From assembly GCA_003153375.1 (NCBI GenBank), contig PLYM01000202.1, positions 62,001 through 126,000 on the forward strand: a stretch of DNA of 64,000 bases, written 5' to 3'. The number at the start of each line of letters is the position of its first letter. Position 1 is the first letter of the stretch. The position numbers and the translations under genes are program-made. Positions 54,499-63,476 of the stretch are shown one piece after another. The stretch comes from Planctomycetaceae bacterium. Its GTDB lineage: Bacteria; Planctomycetota; Planctomycetia; Pirellulales; PALSA-1355. The notes beneath the pieces are model-generated. The model was given only the letters and a program-made list of their open reading frames with translations. It ran no database searches and was not told the origin of the DNA.

Positions 54499-56325
54499 TT
54501 AGCGGCCCACGGCCACGGGAGTCTTGGCCGGCAGGATGCGCTCGAGCGCGTCGACGGCGCCGGCCAAGGAAGTGACGACCTGGCTGGCGCCCCGCTTCTC
54601 GAGTCCCGCGGTCATTTTGGCCGAGTCTTCGGGATATCCCCAGCGGCCGACCAGAATGCGCAAGTCGGCATAGCGCTGCCGAATGCGTTTGCAGAGATAG
54701 CGAGTCTGGCCGATGCCGCCGGGCCCCAGCGCCGAAACGCAGATCACTTGCGCCGGCGAGTCGGCCAGTAGATCCACCAGCTCCGAGGCCAGCGTGACCG
54801 TGGGCACCTGTTTGATCACGGTCCGCGGCGGGGTGAGCCGGACGAGCATGTTGAGCGCCAATTCGTCGCCTCGATCCTTGGCCGGCACGCCGACCACGAC
54901 CAGGGTGCGCTCGCCGGTCGTGTCGTCGGACTCGGGATCGGCCGCCTTGGCTTCGACGAATTCGTCGATCATGTGTTCGATCGTGGTCCACACGAATTGT
55001 TGTTCCGACTCGGTCAACTCGCCGCGGCTGCGATCGCGCTGGGCTCGAACCATGGCCGGTATCAGCAGGTCGTCGCAAATCTGCAACGGCGTGTGATCGC
55101 CGGCAAAGTCATCGACGATCTCGGCCGCCTCGTCGGCGTCGCCGGCCAGCAGCCGCTGGTACAACAGCGCATCGGGTTTGAGCGGCGGGGCATCGCCCAG
55201 CAGAATCCACAAGGGCTCCAACGGCGGCACATACTTGCCCAACACCGCCAACACCACGGTCAGCGGCACCGACAGGATCAGCCCGATCGGTCCCCAAATC
55301 CAGCTCCAAAAAATCGCCGCCACCAACAACGCCACGGCCGACACGCCGCTGCTCTTGCCATACGTCAGCGGCTCGACGACATAATTGGTGATCAACTCGA
55401 CGACGATGAACAGCCCCATCGCCAGCAGCGGCTCGGTCCAGTTGGGCGATTGGATGATGGCCATGCCGATCGGCAGCGCCGAACCGAGGACGCCGCCGAT
55501 GTAAGGCAGAAAGCGAAACATCGCCGCCAGAAAGCCCCACAACACGGCATACTGCACCCCAATGGCATAAAGCCCCAATCCGACCACGACGCCAAAGCCG
55601 CCGTTCACGATCGCGTTGGTCATCAGGTAGCGGCTCACCCGCGTGCCCAGCTCATCAAGCGTTCGGGTGGTGAGTGTCAGTCGCCCGGTGCCGGCCAGGC
55701 GCATCATGCGATTGCGGATGTCTTCGCGCGCACAGAGCATGAAGATCACCAGCACCAGCACCAGCCCGCCTTCGAGAACCGGGCCCGCCAGCGCTGACAG
55801 GGTCGATTGCACGGCCGCCAGCGGATTCAGCGGCTCGGGCATGACGCGCACCGCCACCGGCGGCTGGGGGTCGGCATCGGGCTTTTCAGTTTTCTCCACC
55901 GCCTGCCGGGCGTTCTTCGCACTGGTTTGCAGATCGCTCGAGACATCCGAGACGACCTGCTCGAGGCCTCGCAGCACGCCGGAGTCGGAACCGGCTTTCA
56001 ATTGGCCGACCTTCTCGCGCAAATTCTGTCGATAGGTGGGCAGATTGATGAGCAGATCGGAAAACTCGTCGACCGTCTTCCAGACCACCAGCCCCAGGGT
56101 GGTAAACAGTAGCAGAACGACCACGCCCACCGACGCCACGCGATGCAACCCGCGTCGCTGCAAGGCACTGACGGCCGGCGTGAGTGCAAAGGATATCAAC
56201 ACGGCCAGAGCGACCGGCATCAGGATCGGGCGTGCAAAGTACAACACGCCGACGACCAATACGGTCCCTTCGAGCCCCCGCAGCCAGCGGCTCGCTTGCA
56301 GCGATGGGGCATTTGCCATGGCCAT
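54499..56325 (-). CDS. AI-2E family transporter with C-terminal cobalamin-binding-like module
   Basis: A 608-residue protein. Residues 1-375 form the AI-2E/PerM transporter domain: two N-terminal helices, a periplasmic coiled region, and a C-terminal helix bundle with RFLPYIGGVLGSALPIGMAI and NYVVEPLTYGKSSGVSAVAL. After this comes an extra 230 residues: a helical bundle (about 386-456, LLYQRLLAGDADEAAEI) and a Rossmann-like fold (about 473-600, TLVVVGVPAKDRGDELALNM) like MerR-type B12-binding modules. The cobalamin-ligating His of the D-x-H-x-x-G motif is missing (RGDELA). AGGCGG precedes the ATG. The gene follows a five-gene envelope-stress operon by 47 bases and may be part of it. Confidence 0.88.
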   Translation of the reverse strand: MAMANAPSLQASRWLRGLEGTVLVVGVLYFARPILMPVALAVLISFALTPAVSALQRRGLHRVASVGVVVLLLFTTLGLVVWKTVDEFSDLLINLPTYRQNLREKVGQLKAGSDSGVLRGLEQVVSDVSSDLQTSAKNARQAVEKTEKPDADPQPPVAVRVMPEPLNPLAAVQSTLSALAGPVLEGGLVLVLVIFMLCAREDIRNRMMRLAGTGRLTLTTRTLDELGTRVSRYLMTNAIVNGGFGVVVGLGLYAIGVQYAVLWGFLAAMFRFLPYIGGVLGSALPIGMAIIQSPNWTEPLLAMGLFIVVELITNYVVEPLTYGKSSGVSAVALLVAAIFWSWIWGPIGLILSVPLTVVLAVLGKYVPPLEPLWILLGDAPPLKPDALLYQRLLAGDADEAAEIVDDFAGDHTPLQICDDLLIPAMVRAQRDRSRGELTESEQQFVWTTIEHMIDEFVEAKAADPESDDTTGERTLVVVGVPAKDRGDELALNMLVRLTPPRTVIKQVPTVTLASELVDLLADSPAQVICVSALGPGGIGQTRYLCKRIRQRYADLRILVGRWGYPEDSAKMTAGLEKRGASQVVTSLAGAVDALERILPAKTPVAVGR

Positions 56326-56372
56326 ACGTTCCGCCTACTTCCTTGATCTCGAGCCTTGCAGTGCGGAGCCTA

Positions 56373-56564
56373 TCACCAGGGCTTGAGCTTCCAGCCCAGG
56401 ACGAAACCGACGCCAATGCAGCCCAGCGCGGCATAGCCGGGATTCTCTTTGGCATATTCGATCAAGTAATTCACCACGTCCTCGGTGATCTTCCGCGGAT
56501 CTTCCACTTCCTGCTTCCGCGGCGCGCGGCTTTGGTTCTGGCGATTGGCGGTTGTAGTCGGCAT
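56373..56564 (-). CDS. Small ElaB/YqjD-tail-like membrane protein
   Basis: A 63-residue protein: a polar basic N-terminus, then VVNYLIEYAKENPGYAALGC and a membrane helix IGVGFVLGWKLKPW. The pattern of a helix, the NPxxA turn and one glycine-rich membrane span is that of the C-terminus of ElaB/YqjD/DUF883 proteins that anchor to the inner membrane and can bind ribosomes. A perfect AAGGAG lies eight bases before the ATG. It is the last of five small membrane genes on the minus strand. Confidence 0.8.
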   Translation of the reverse strand: MPTTTANRQNQSRAPRKQEVEDPRKITEDVVNYLIEYAKENPGYAALGCIGVGFVLGWKLKPW

Positions 56565-56576
56565 GATCGGCTCCTT

Positions 56577-57074
56577 TCAAAGTTGCGTTGATGACGATCG
56601 GTAATTCTCGTCGCCCGCGGGCGAACGAGCAGCATGTCGTTCCAGAATTTGTTTCAGTGTGTTGAGGTTTTGGCGCAGCTCGCGGCGCGAGCGCTGGAGG
56701 CCGGCCACCTGCTCGCGCAGATGCCACCAGCCGGCGCCGAGCAAACCGCAGGTCACGATGAGCGCGGCCAGCACAACCCACAGCATGCCCGCCGCGGGAC
56801 TGAGTCCCGTCGCGTCGGCCAACAGCAGGCCCAATGCCGCCAGCATCACGGGCAACGCGGCCACGGCAAGCAGGAGTGCCACGATCGTGGCTCCCACGGC
56901 CACGACCGCGCCGCTCCACACGCCGCGCAGGTCGGCCATCAGCAATTGCCATTGCAGCTCGGCGAGGCTCACCAGGTCATAGGCCATGGCCGCGGCATTG
57001 GATGCCAGAGTCCGACTGGGAGACGCGCGCTCGGCGCCGTTTTGACGGCCTTCTAGCGTCGTTTCATCAACCAT
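56577..57074 (-). CDS. YqjE/phage-holin-3-6-like membrane protein
   Basis: A 165-residue protein. Residues about 30-50 form an amphipathic helix (DLVSLAELQWQLLMADLRGV); two membrane helices follow (AVVAVGATIVALLLAVAALP and AGMLWVVLAALIVTCGLLGA), then a coiled C-terminus (LREQVAGLQRSRRELRQNLN). This is the layout of the YqjE/actinobacterial holin-X family, which in E. coli is encoded next to yqjD. Its start overlaps the end of the preceding gene by 22 bases, indicating co-translation. It probably supports the membrane envelope; lytic holin activity is not implied. Confidence 0.85.
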   Translation of the reverse strand: MVDETTLEGRQNGAERASPSRTLASNAAAMAYDLVSLAELQWQLLMADLRGVWSGAVVAVGATIVALLLAVAALPVMLAALGLLLADATGLSPAAGMLWVVLAALIVTCGLLGAGWWHLREQVAGLQRSRRELRQNLNTLKQILERHAARSPAGDENYRSSSTQL

Positions 57075-57253
57075 CCCAACAACACCCCGGCGACCAAGGC
57101 GGCCGCTAAACTGGTTTTTGGATTCTTGGCAATCACCTCGTGGAACCGGCCACCCATTCCCAGCGCGAACTCCTTGGCTGCTCGCGGCTCGGCCGTTTCA
57201 GCGGCTGCTTGCGGACGTGCGGCATGAACGCCGTTGCTCAGGCGATTGATCAT
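57053..57253 (-). CDS. Small single-span membrane protein of the stress operon
   Basis: A 66-residue protein with an Ala/Glu-rich N-terminal half and one C-terminal helix (NPKTSLAAALVAGVLLGWLM ending KRR), again with the NPxxS turn seen in the ElaB-like gene. It starts at ATG 57253, which overlaps the stop of the upstream gene as ATGA, and GAGGGAAG is upstream. Its end overlaps the next gene by 22 bases. The tail is like the anchors of DUF883/ElaB proteins. Confidence 0.8.
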   Translation of the reverse strand: MINRLSNGVHAARPQAAAETAEPRAAKEFALGMGGRFHEVIAKNPKTSLAAALVAGVLLGWLMKRR

Positions 57254-57702
57254 GACACTTCCCTCGGTTCGTTCGACGGTTCGACCTCGGCCGCCGTTTC
57301 CCGCGAGCGTTGGCTCGCGCGGGCAGCCAGAAAACTCTCCACGAACTCTCTGCCACGCGCGGCCACGATGGCCGTGGCCTGCCGCGCCACCACGTTCGCC
57401 GCCATTCCCAGCGCCACCGCCATCAACGATTTCCGCTCCGCTGCCTGCACCCGCGACTCGCCGGTTGAGTCCACCGGCGGCGCGCTTGCCGGCGGCGCGG
57501 GTTTCGCGCCTCGCGGCACGAGCACAAATCCGATCGTCGCGGCCACCGCGCAAAAAAGCCCCGGATGCGCGCGAAAATGGTAGCGCCAATCGCTCAGCGT
57601 CTGCGCGCTGCTGACGACGCCCTGGGCTTCCTGCTCCAAGGCACCGCGCAGCTTCGCCATCTGACGTTGGATTTCCTCGGCGCTGGGCTCAGCGTGGCTC
57701 AT
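57250..57702 (-). CDS. Small membrane protein with N-terminal DUF3618-like helix
   Basis: A 150-residue protein. The N-terminus SAEEIQRQMAKLRGALEQEA resembles DUF3618-type helices; one hydrophobic segment follows (FCAVAATIGFVLVPRGA), then a Pro/Ala linker and a second weakly hydrophobic helix (SLMAVALGMAANVVARQATA) before a polar tail. It lies 17 bases after the CsbD-domain gene and is followed by an ATGA overlap. Function is inferred from the operon only: stabilising or anchoring proteins at the inner membrane. Confidence 0.75.
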   Translation of the reverse strand: MSHAEPSAEEIQRQMAKLRGALEQEAQGVVSSAQTLSDWRYHFRAHPGLFCAVAATIGFVLVPRGAKPAPPASAPPVDSTGESRVQAAERKSLMAVALGMAANVVARQATAIVAARGREFVESFLAARASQRSRETAAEVEPSNEPREVS

Positions 57703-57719
57703 GAACGGATACCGATCTA

Positions 57720-58229
57720 TTAGCCACGACGTTTTTCGGGCAACAGGTTCGACAGAGCGTCGAGCATTTGTCGTCCGAATTGCTCGGCCGCGCCACGCCC
57801 ATGGGCATAGGTCGATTCGGGCGTTCGCTCGCGCAGCAACAAGGTCACGCCGACTCCGGCCAGCAGGCCGATGCCAAACGCCACAGCCAACGATTGGCCC
57901 GGACGCGCTTGAACCATCTTGCCGGCCTCGGCATAACCCTCGCGTAGACCTTGATAGCCTTGCCGCACTTCGTCAGTCACCTGGCCGGCCGCTTCTTGCA
58001 CGCGTTCGCGAGCCGCCTCCAGGAATTCGGAGCCTTCGCCGGCCACCTGGCAGAGAAAATGTTCGATTGCTTCCCGGCTTTCGCCGGTCTTGCGCTGAAT
58101 GCGGCCGATCAACTGATCGACGTTGCCATCGAAATTGCGCAACTCGTCGTCGGTCAGCTTGCCCCACTTCTCCTTAAGCTTGCCACGGAGCTCATTCCAG
58201 TGGCCGGCTAGCACTTGTTGATTGACCAT
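57720..58229 (-). CDS. CsbD-domain protein fused to an ElaB/DUF883-like tail
   Basis: A 169-residue protein. The first 60 residues are a CsbD domain (LAGHWNELRGKLKEKWGKLT then DDELRNFDGNVDQLIGRIQ), a family induced by general stress. The rest is a helical DUF883/ElaB-type part (EFLEAARERVQEAAGQVTDE) with one membrane helix (PGQSLAVAFGIGLLAGVGVT). So a normally soluble stress protein is anchored to the inner membrane. GGGAGAA precedes the ATG. It is the first gene of the operon running to 56373 and probably beyond to the AI-2E transporter gene. Confidence 0.9.
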   Translation of the reverse strand: MVNQQVLAGHWNELRGKLKEKWGKLTDDELRNFDGNVDQLIGRIQRKTGESREAIEHFLCQVAGEGSEFLEAARERVQEAAGQVTDEVRQGYQGLREGYAEAGKMVQARPGQSLAVAFGIGLLAGVGVTLLLRERTPESTYAHGRGAAEQFGRQMLDALSNLLPEKRRG

Positions 58230-58796
58230 GATTCGATTCTCCCGCTCGCGAAAGGAAAGTTTCCCACATCAGGACGCTCATTTCAGCAATCAGCCAATTG
58301 CAAATCGTATGCCGCCCCAGGAACCAAGTCGAATCGCGCGGGGACACGGGCCCGACTGAACCACGGGTGACTGTCCGCATGAGAAGGGGCGCATGAAAAG
58401 GGGCATAAGAGTTTAGCCCGGGTTGGGGCCCCTGCGCCCCAGCGCAAGAACAATGGGTTGTGGAACGGCACTTGCTTAGGAGTTTCCATGGGTCGAAAAG
58501 ACTCTCAAACACGCTGGAAAGGCCACTTCTGATTGCCCGCCGCTGAGCTGGATTAGACCACCCTGAGGGTCTGACAACCGGATTGGCTTGTCCTCGCCCC
58601 GATAGCGGGGTAAAGAATAGACGGTCGCTTTAAATTATTGCGGATTAAAACTTTATCGATCGGCACCCTGCTATCTTTTGCTCCGAATACCGGCAAATTC
58701 CCCCCTGCAAATGCATTCGCAGGCTCGATCACACGATTACGAGGCAGCTACCATTGAGTGCCTACTGGCGGGGCTGAGTTGCCCACGCGCTAGTCG
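58230..58796. other. Divergent regulatory region with a tandem 14-base repeat
   Basis: About 570 bases without a gene between the CsbD operon (leftward) and the histidine kinase (rightward). Two adjacent copies of GCATGARAAGGGGC lie at 58377-58390 and 58391-58404 (13 of 14 identical), followed by a hairpin TGGGGC/GCCCCA at 58424-58441. An AT-rich stretch at 58629-58660 could hold a promoter, but no clean -35/-10 pair is seen. The repeats are candidate operator sites. Confidence 0.4.
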
Positions 58797-61586
58797 GTGT
58801 CCCCTTTTGATTTCGAGTCGCGCATGCATTTGAGTCTCCGCTATGTTTGTCTCGTGCCGGCCCGCTGCCGACAGCGGACACAGCACGTGGCTAGGCGTCC
58901 CATCGGCCAGGGTGTGCTGGGCGCGCTGACCTGCCTGGGGTTGCCGCGCGCTTTGCCCTTGGACGTCGCGGACGTCGACGCCTCATCGGCCGCCATCTGG
59001 TCCGTGACCGGCTGGGCCCTCTGCGGTTTTCTGATCGTGCTGTTGGGCGTGGCGATCTACAAATTGACGCAATCGCATGGCAAGCATGCCGACTGTTTGC
59101 AGCAACTCGACACCCACAAACTGCGGATCGAAGCCAGCGCGATCGATCATCGCCGCGGCGAGAATCGATTTCGCACCCTGATCGAGGCCACGGGCAGTGT
59201 TGTGTGGGCCACCGACGCCGCGGGACGCGTCATCGAAGCGCAGCCTTCATGGGAGCGGTACACCGGCTCTCGCTGGCCCAAGTATCAAGGCGAAAGCTGG
59301 CTCGAAGCGGTCCACCCGGAAGATCGCCCTCGCATTCAGGCCGAGTGGCGCGCAGCCCTGGCCGCGCGCACGATCTGCCAGGTTTCGGGCCGCTTGTGGC
59401 ACGGGCCTTCGAACGACTACCGGCACGTTACCTCGCGTGGCTTGCCGCTGCTCGAGGCCGACGGCCAACTCATCGGCTGGATCTGTACCGTGGCCGACGC
59501 CGATCTCGCAACCCGCGCGGCCGAGCGGGTGCGCGCGGCGCAGATCGCGGCCGAAGTTGCCAACCGGGCCAAGGGCGAGTTCCTGGCCAACGTGAGTCAT
59601 GAGTTGCGCACGCCAATGCACGCGATCGTGGGCATGACCGAGTTGGCGCTCGACGAGGAGCTGTCGCCGCTGGTGCGCGACTATCTGGAGACGGCCAAGG
59701 GGTCGGCCGAGGTCCTGCTGAAGCTGGTCAACGAGATCCTCGACTTCTCCAAGCTGGAATCGGGCAAATTCACGCTCGACACCGCCCCCTTCCGCCTGCC
59801 GCAATTGCTCGACGAATCGATCAAGGCGATCTGCCTGCCGGCGGCCGAAAAGGGTCTGGAACTGGTGTGCGAAGTGGCCCCCGACGTCCCCGATGCCGTG
59901 GTCGGCGATAGCCTGCGGCTGCGGCAAATCCTGGTGAATCTGCTGAATAACGCCGTCAAATTCAGCAGCGAGGGAGACGTCTTGCTGCGAGCCATGGTCG
60001 AACATCGCGACCGGCACGACGTCACTTTGCGCTTCGAGGTTTGCGACACCGGCATCGGCATTCCACAAGCCGATCAGGATCGCATTTTCGACCCGTTCAC
60101 GCAGGTCGACGCCACGACCACGCGGCAGCACGGCGGCACGGGCTTGGGGCTGGCCATCGCCACCGAACTCGTGCGGCTGATGGGAGGCCGCATCGGCGTT
60201 CACAGCACGCTCGGCCGAGGGAGCACGTTCTATTTCACCGTCACGCTGCCCGAAACACCCGCGGTTGTGGGAGATGGAGCTCACCGAGCCCGGCCGCTCA
60301 CCCAGCTGGCCGGCTTGCGCGTACTGATCGTCGACGACAATGCGACGAACCGTCGCATCCTGGAGAATACGCTGCGCCACGGGCATCTGAACCCGGTGCT
60401 GGCGACCAACGGACCCGCTTGCCTTGCTGCGCTGCGCCAAGCGGTTGCCGAGGAGAATCCCTTTCAGGTGTTGATCGCCGACGCCTTGATGCCGGGCATG
60501 GACGGATTCACGCTCGTTGAGCAGGTCAAGGCTGAGCCGCAGTTGGTCAAAGCCGTGATCATGATGATTTCCTCGGCCGACCGTCACACGTTTCGCCAGC
60601 GCTGCGACGAACTGGGCATTGATCTCTATCTGGAGAAGCCGGTCTCGCAGGCAGCCATGTGGGAGGCGATCGCCACGGCCACCGGCGGCAAGCGCCACGA
60701 GTCGACGACCGCGCCCGCGGCGTCGCAGGCCTGGGGGCCGACGCAGTCGTTGCGCGTGCTGGTGGCCGAAGACACACTGGCCAATCAGAAGATCGTGAAG
60801 AGCATTCTCAGCAAGCGCGGCCACGCCGTGGAGATCGCCCGCAACGGCCGCGAAGTGGTGGAAATGATTCGTCATGAGCCCTTCGATATCATTCTGATGG
60901 ACGTGCAGATGCCGATCATGGACGGCTTTCAGGCCACGAGCACGATCCGCTCACTCGAGGCCCACTTGGGTCGCCGCGTGCCCATCATCGCGCTGACGGC
61001 CCACGCTCGACAAGGCGACCGCGAACGCTGTCTGGCCGCGGGCATGGACGATTACCTGGTCAAGCCGGTGAGCGCGGCCGTGTTGGTCGAACGGGTCGAG
61101 CACTTCCGCCCGGCCAGCGAGGCGACGAGCCAAACGCTTCGCGGTCGAACCGACCAGACGATCAGCGAGTCACGGCCGGCGGAACCGTCGGAGGCCAATC
61201 CCGAGCGCCGCGCGGCTTTTGACCTGGAGGCGGCACTGGCGCGACTCGGCAACGATCGGGCCTTTTTCGCGAATCTGGTTGAATTCTTCGTCGAGGATTA
61301 TCCCCAACTGCTCGGCCAGATTCGCTCCGCCCTGCAGGCCCAGGACGCTCCGGCCGTGGCCCATGCCGCGCACAGCCTGAAGGGACTCGTCGCCAACTTC
61401 GACGCGCACCCCACGGTGCGGGTGGTCAGTCGCATGGAAAAGGCGGGCTTCGACAACGACCTGACCACGGTCGCGGTGTTGATGGAGTCGCTTGAACACG
61501 AGCTCGTGCGGCTGCTCAACGCCTTGCTGCCCTATCGCGGCAAGCTTTCAGCCTCGGGAGGCTGCGGCGAACCTCGCGAGGGCTGA
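58797..61586 (+). CDS. Hybrid sensor histidine kinase with PAS, two receivers and Hpt
   Basis: A protein of up to 929 residues. One membrane helix is clear (about 68-90, [20 protein letters not shown]), followed by a PAS domain (about 122-235), a HisKA domain with His268 in [19 protein letters not shown], an HATPase domain ([10 protein letters not shown], then DTGIGIP and GGTGLGLAI), a receiver with the phospho-Asp in [12 protein letters not shown], a second receiver ([13 protein letters not shown]), and an Hpt domain with AHAAHSLKG. This is a complete phosphorelay in one chain. GTG at 58797 is assumed; ATG at 58824 is an alternative. It converges on a sigma-54 response regulator with ten bases between stops; they may be partners. 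Confidence 0.93.
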   Translation: MSPFDFESRMHLSLRYVCLVPARCRQRTQHVARRPIGQGVLGALTCLGLPRALPLDVADVDASSAAIWSVTGWALCGFLIVLLGVAIYKLTQSHGKHADCLQQLDTHKLRIEASAIDHRRGENRFRTLIEATGSVVWATDAAGRVIEAQPSWERYTGSRWPKYQGESWLEAVHPEDRPRIQAEWRAALAARTICQVSGRLWHGPSNDYRHVTSRGLPLLEADGQLIGWICTVADADLATRAAERVRAAQIAAEVANRAKGEFLANVSHELRTPMHAIVGMTELALDEELSPLVRDYLETAKGSAEVLLKLVNEILDFSKLESGKFTLDTAPFRLPQLLDESIKAICLPAAEKGLELVCEVAPDVPDAVVGDSLRLRQILVNLLNNAVKFSSEGDVLLRAMVEHRDRHDVTLRFEVCDTGIGIPQADQDRIFDPFTQVDATTTRQHGGTGLGLAIATELVRLMGGRIGVHSTLGRGSTFYFTVTLPETPAVVGDGAHRARPLTQLAGLRVLIVDDNATNRRILENTLRHGHLNPVLATNGPACLAALRQAVAEENPFQVLIADALMPGMDGFTLVEQVKAEPQLVKAVIMMISSADRHTFRQRCDELGIDLYLEKPVSQAAMWEAIATATGGKRHESTTAPAASQAWGPTQSLRVLVAEDTLANQKIVKSILSKRGHAVEIARNGREVVEMIRHEPFDIILMDVQMPIMDGFQATSTIRSLEAHLGRRVPIIALTAHARQGDRERCLAAGMDDYLVKPVSAAVLVERVEHFRPASEATSQTLRGRTDQTISESRPAEPSEANPERRAAFDLEAALARLGNDRAFFANLVEFFVEDYPQLLGQIRSALQAQDAPAVAHAAHSLKGLVANFDAHPTVRVVSRMEKAGFDNDLTTVAVLMESLEHELVRLLNALLPYRGKLSASGGCGEPREG

Positions 61587-61596
61587 GAGCCAAACC

Positions 61597-63060
61597 CTAA
61601 ACGCGGGCCGCTTCGTCGGGCTCGTCTTCTCCGATGTTGACCGTGTGTTCCATCGAGATGTGCAAGGCTCGCAGCTTGTGCCGCAAGCTGGCGCGGGTGA
61701 TGCCTAAAATCTTCGAAGCCTTCGACTGATTGCCGTCGGTCAACGTCAGAATGCGCCGCAGCAGATTCCGCTCCATCAACTCCAACGACTCGGCATACAC
61801 CTGGTTGGAGCCGGACGCGATACGGCTTTCGATGAAGCTGCCCAGCTCATCGGCCAACGGCTTCGACGGCTTCGTGGCTTCGCTCTCGGTGTGGAACCGC
61901 ACCGACTTGGTGAGAAACTCAGGCAGCACCACCGGTCCGGTGGTTTGCAAGACAGCCTGCTTGATGACACTCTGCAATTCGCGCACGTTGCCGGGCCAGC
62001 CGTAGCTCAAGAGCAGATCGAGTGCGTCGGGCGCGATCGTGCGCACGTCCTTGCCCATCTTGCGACTGCAAATCGGCAGAAAATGTTCGATCAGCAGCTG
62101 CACGTCGCCTTGGCGCTTCCGCAGCGGCGGCAACTCGATCGTGAACCCGTTGAGCCGATAGAAAAGATCTTCGCGGAATGTGCCCTCGGCGACCATCTCG
62201 GCCAGATCGCGATTCGTGGCCGCCAGCACGCGGGTATCGATTTCGATCGACGTATTGCCGCCGACACGTTCGAATTTCTGTTCCTGCAAAATGCGCAGCA
62301 ATTTGCTTTGCACCATCAACGACATGTCGCCGACTTCGTCGAGAAACAGCGTTCCGCCCGAGCAATGCTCGAACTTGCCGATGCGCCGCTGATCGGCGCC
62401 GGTGAACGATCCCTTTTCGTGACCGAATAATTCGCTTTCGAGCAGCGTTTCGTGAATCGCCGCGCAATTGACGGCCAAAAAGGGCGCCCGTGCCCGTTGG
62501 CTGTGTTGATAAATGGCGCGAGCGATCAGCTCCTTGCCGGTGCCGCTCTCGCCGCAAATCAGCACGGTCACGTCTTGCGGAGCAACCCGGCCAATGGCCT
62601 TGTAGACTTCCAGCATCTGCGGGCTGCAACCCACCAGGTTGTCGGGCCCCGTCGCTGAGTCACTGCCCGTGGGCATGATCACCGGCACGTTCATCAGCCG
62701 GCGCATCTCCAGGGCTTTGGCCACGCACTGCCGCACCTTGAAAACGTCGAGCGGCTTGTAGAGATAGTCATACGCCCCGCCCTTCATGGCCTCGATCGCC
62801 GTTTCGCTGTCGCCCGAGGCGGTGATGAAGATCACCGGCAGCTTGGCGTCGAACTTGCGAATCTGCTCGAACACCTCAAGCCCGGAAGTCGTGGGCAGCA
62901 TGACGTCCAACAGCACGACGTCCGGGTGGTCGCGCTCGAGGGCGGCCAGCCCTTCCTCGGCCGACATCGCCGCCGAAACCTGCACGTCGCTCGCTTTGAA
63001 CGTTTCCTGGATGAAATAGCGAACGCCTCGGTCGTCGTCGATCGCCAGCACGGTCGGCAT
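61597..63060 (-). CDS. NtrC-family response regulator (sigma-54 activator)
   Basis: A 487-residue activator. The receiver domain (1-120) has Asp8/Asp9/Asp10 (AIDDD) and the phospho-Asp52 in VVLLDVMLP, plus Lys in LYKPLD. The AAA+ domain has Walker A GESGTGKE, the GSFTGA loop (variant of GAFTGA), Walker B GGTLFLDEVGD and FREDLFYRLN. The C-terminal Fis-type HTH is ASKILGITRASLRHKLRAL. It drives sigma-54 promoters after phosphorylation. The start at 63060 (MPTVLAIDDD) with GGGGGA upstream is preferred to one 51 bases earlier. The likely kinase is the convergent hybrid kinase, but this is an inference. Confidence 0.96.
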   Translation of the reverse strand: MPTVLAIDDDRGVRYFIQETFKASDVQVSAAMSAEEGLAALERDHPDVVLLDVMLPTTSGLEVFEQIRKFDAKLPVIFITASGDSETAIEAMKGGAYDYLYKPLDVFKVRQCVAKALEMRRLMNVPVIMPTGSDSATGPDNLVGCSPQMLEVYKAIGRVAPQDVTVLICGESGTGKELIARAIYQHSQRARAPFLAVNCAAIHETLLESELFGHEKGSFTGADQRRIGKFEHCSGGTLFLDEVGDMSLMVQSKLLRILQEQKFERVGGNTSIEIDTRVLAATNRDLAEMVAEGTFREDLFYRLNGFTIELPPLRKRQGDVQLLIEHFLPICSRKMGKDVRTIAPDALDLLLSYGWPGNVRELQSVIKQAVLQTTGPVVLPEFLTKSVRFHTESEATKPSKPLADELGSFIESRIASGSNQVYAESLELMERNLLRRILTLTDGNQSKASKILGITRASLRHKLRALHISMEHTVNIGEDEPDEAARV

Positions 63061-63476
63061 CGTAGAATCCCCCGAAAAAGCTGAGAAAGTGGGCGGAATG
63101 GATCCTCCCACGAGCCATTATTGACGTCTGCTTGCGGAATTGACAGCTTGCCCCGACAGGCCGCCGACGGCAGCAGTCCCGCCGTGTCTCCATTTAAGCA
63201 CAACGCGTGCCGGGCGGGGCGATTTCGCCGAAAGTGCGGTTTAGCAGGCACTTCTGTCCGCAGAGACTGGAGAATTCCGCGGCGAAATCCGTTTCACCTG
63301 GCTGCCAGGCTATCACCCTGGGCGATGGCCGCCCAGGGTGGATCGGAGAGTTAGCTCCAGGTGGAACGCCAGCCGCGGGCGACACTCGGAAAGCGCAATA
63401 AAAAGGCCGGTTGAGACCTCGTCCCCATCGCTGAGATGAGGCTGTCTCAACCGGCCCGAGGCAATCTCGAGGTGAC
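63061..63476. other. Intergenic region with hairpins, no gene
   Basis: About 415 bases between the NtrC-type gene and the PRC-barrel gene, both on the minus strand. It holds the terminator of the PRC-barrel gene (63398-63456) and a second perfect 10-base inverted repeat CACCCTGGGC/GCCCAGGGTG at 63314-63323 and 63331-63340 without a T-run. Nothing else is supported. Confidence 0.5.
63398..63456 (-). terminator. Rho-independent terminator of the PRC-barrel gene
   Basis: A perfect 13-base stem GGCCGGTTGAGAC at 63405-63417 pairs with 63444-63456. Read on the minus strand, the stem is followed by TTTTTATTG. The long 26-base loop itself can pair partly (CCTC/GAGG). Position, 21 bases after the stop codon, and T-run direction fit the PRC-barrel gene. 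Confidence 0.85.
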
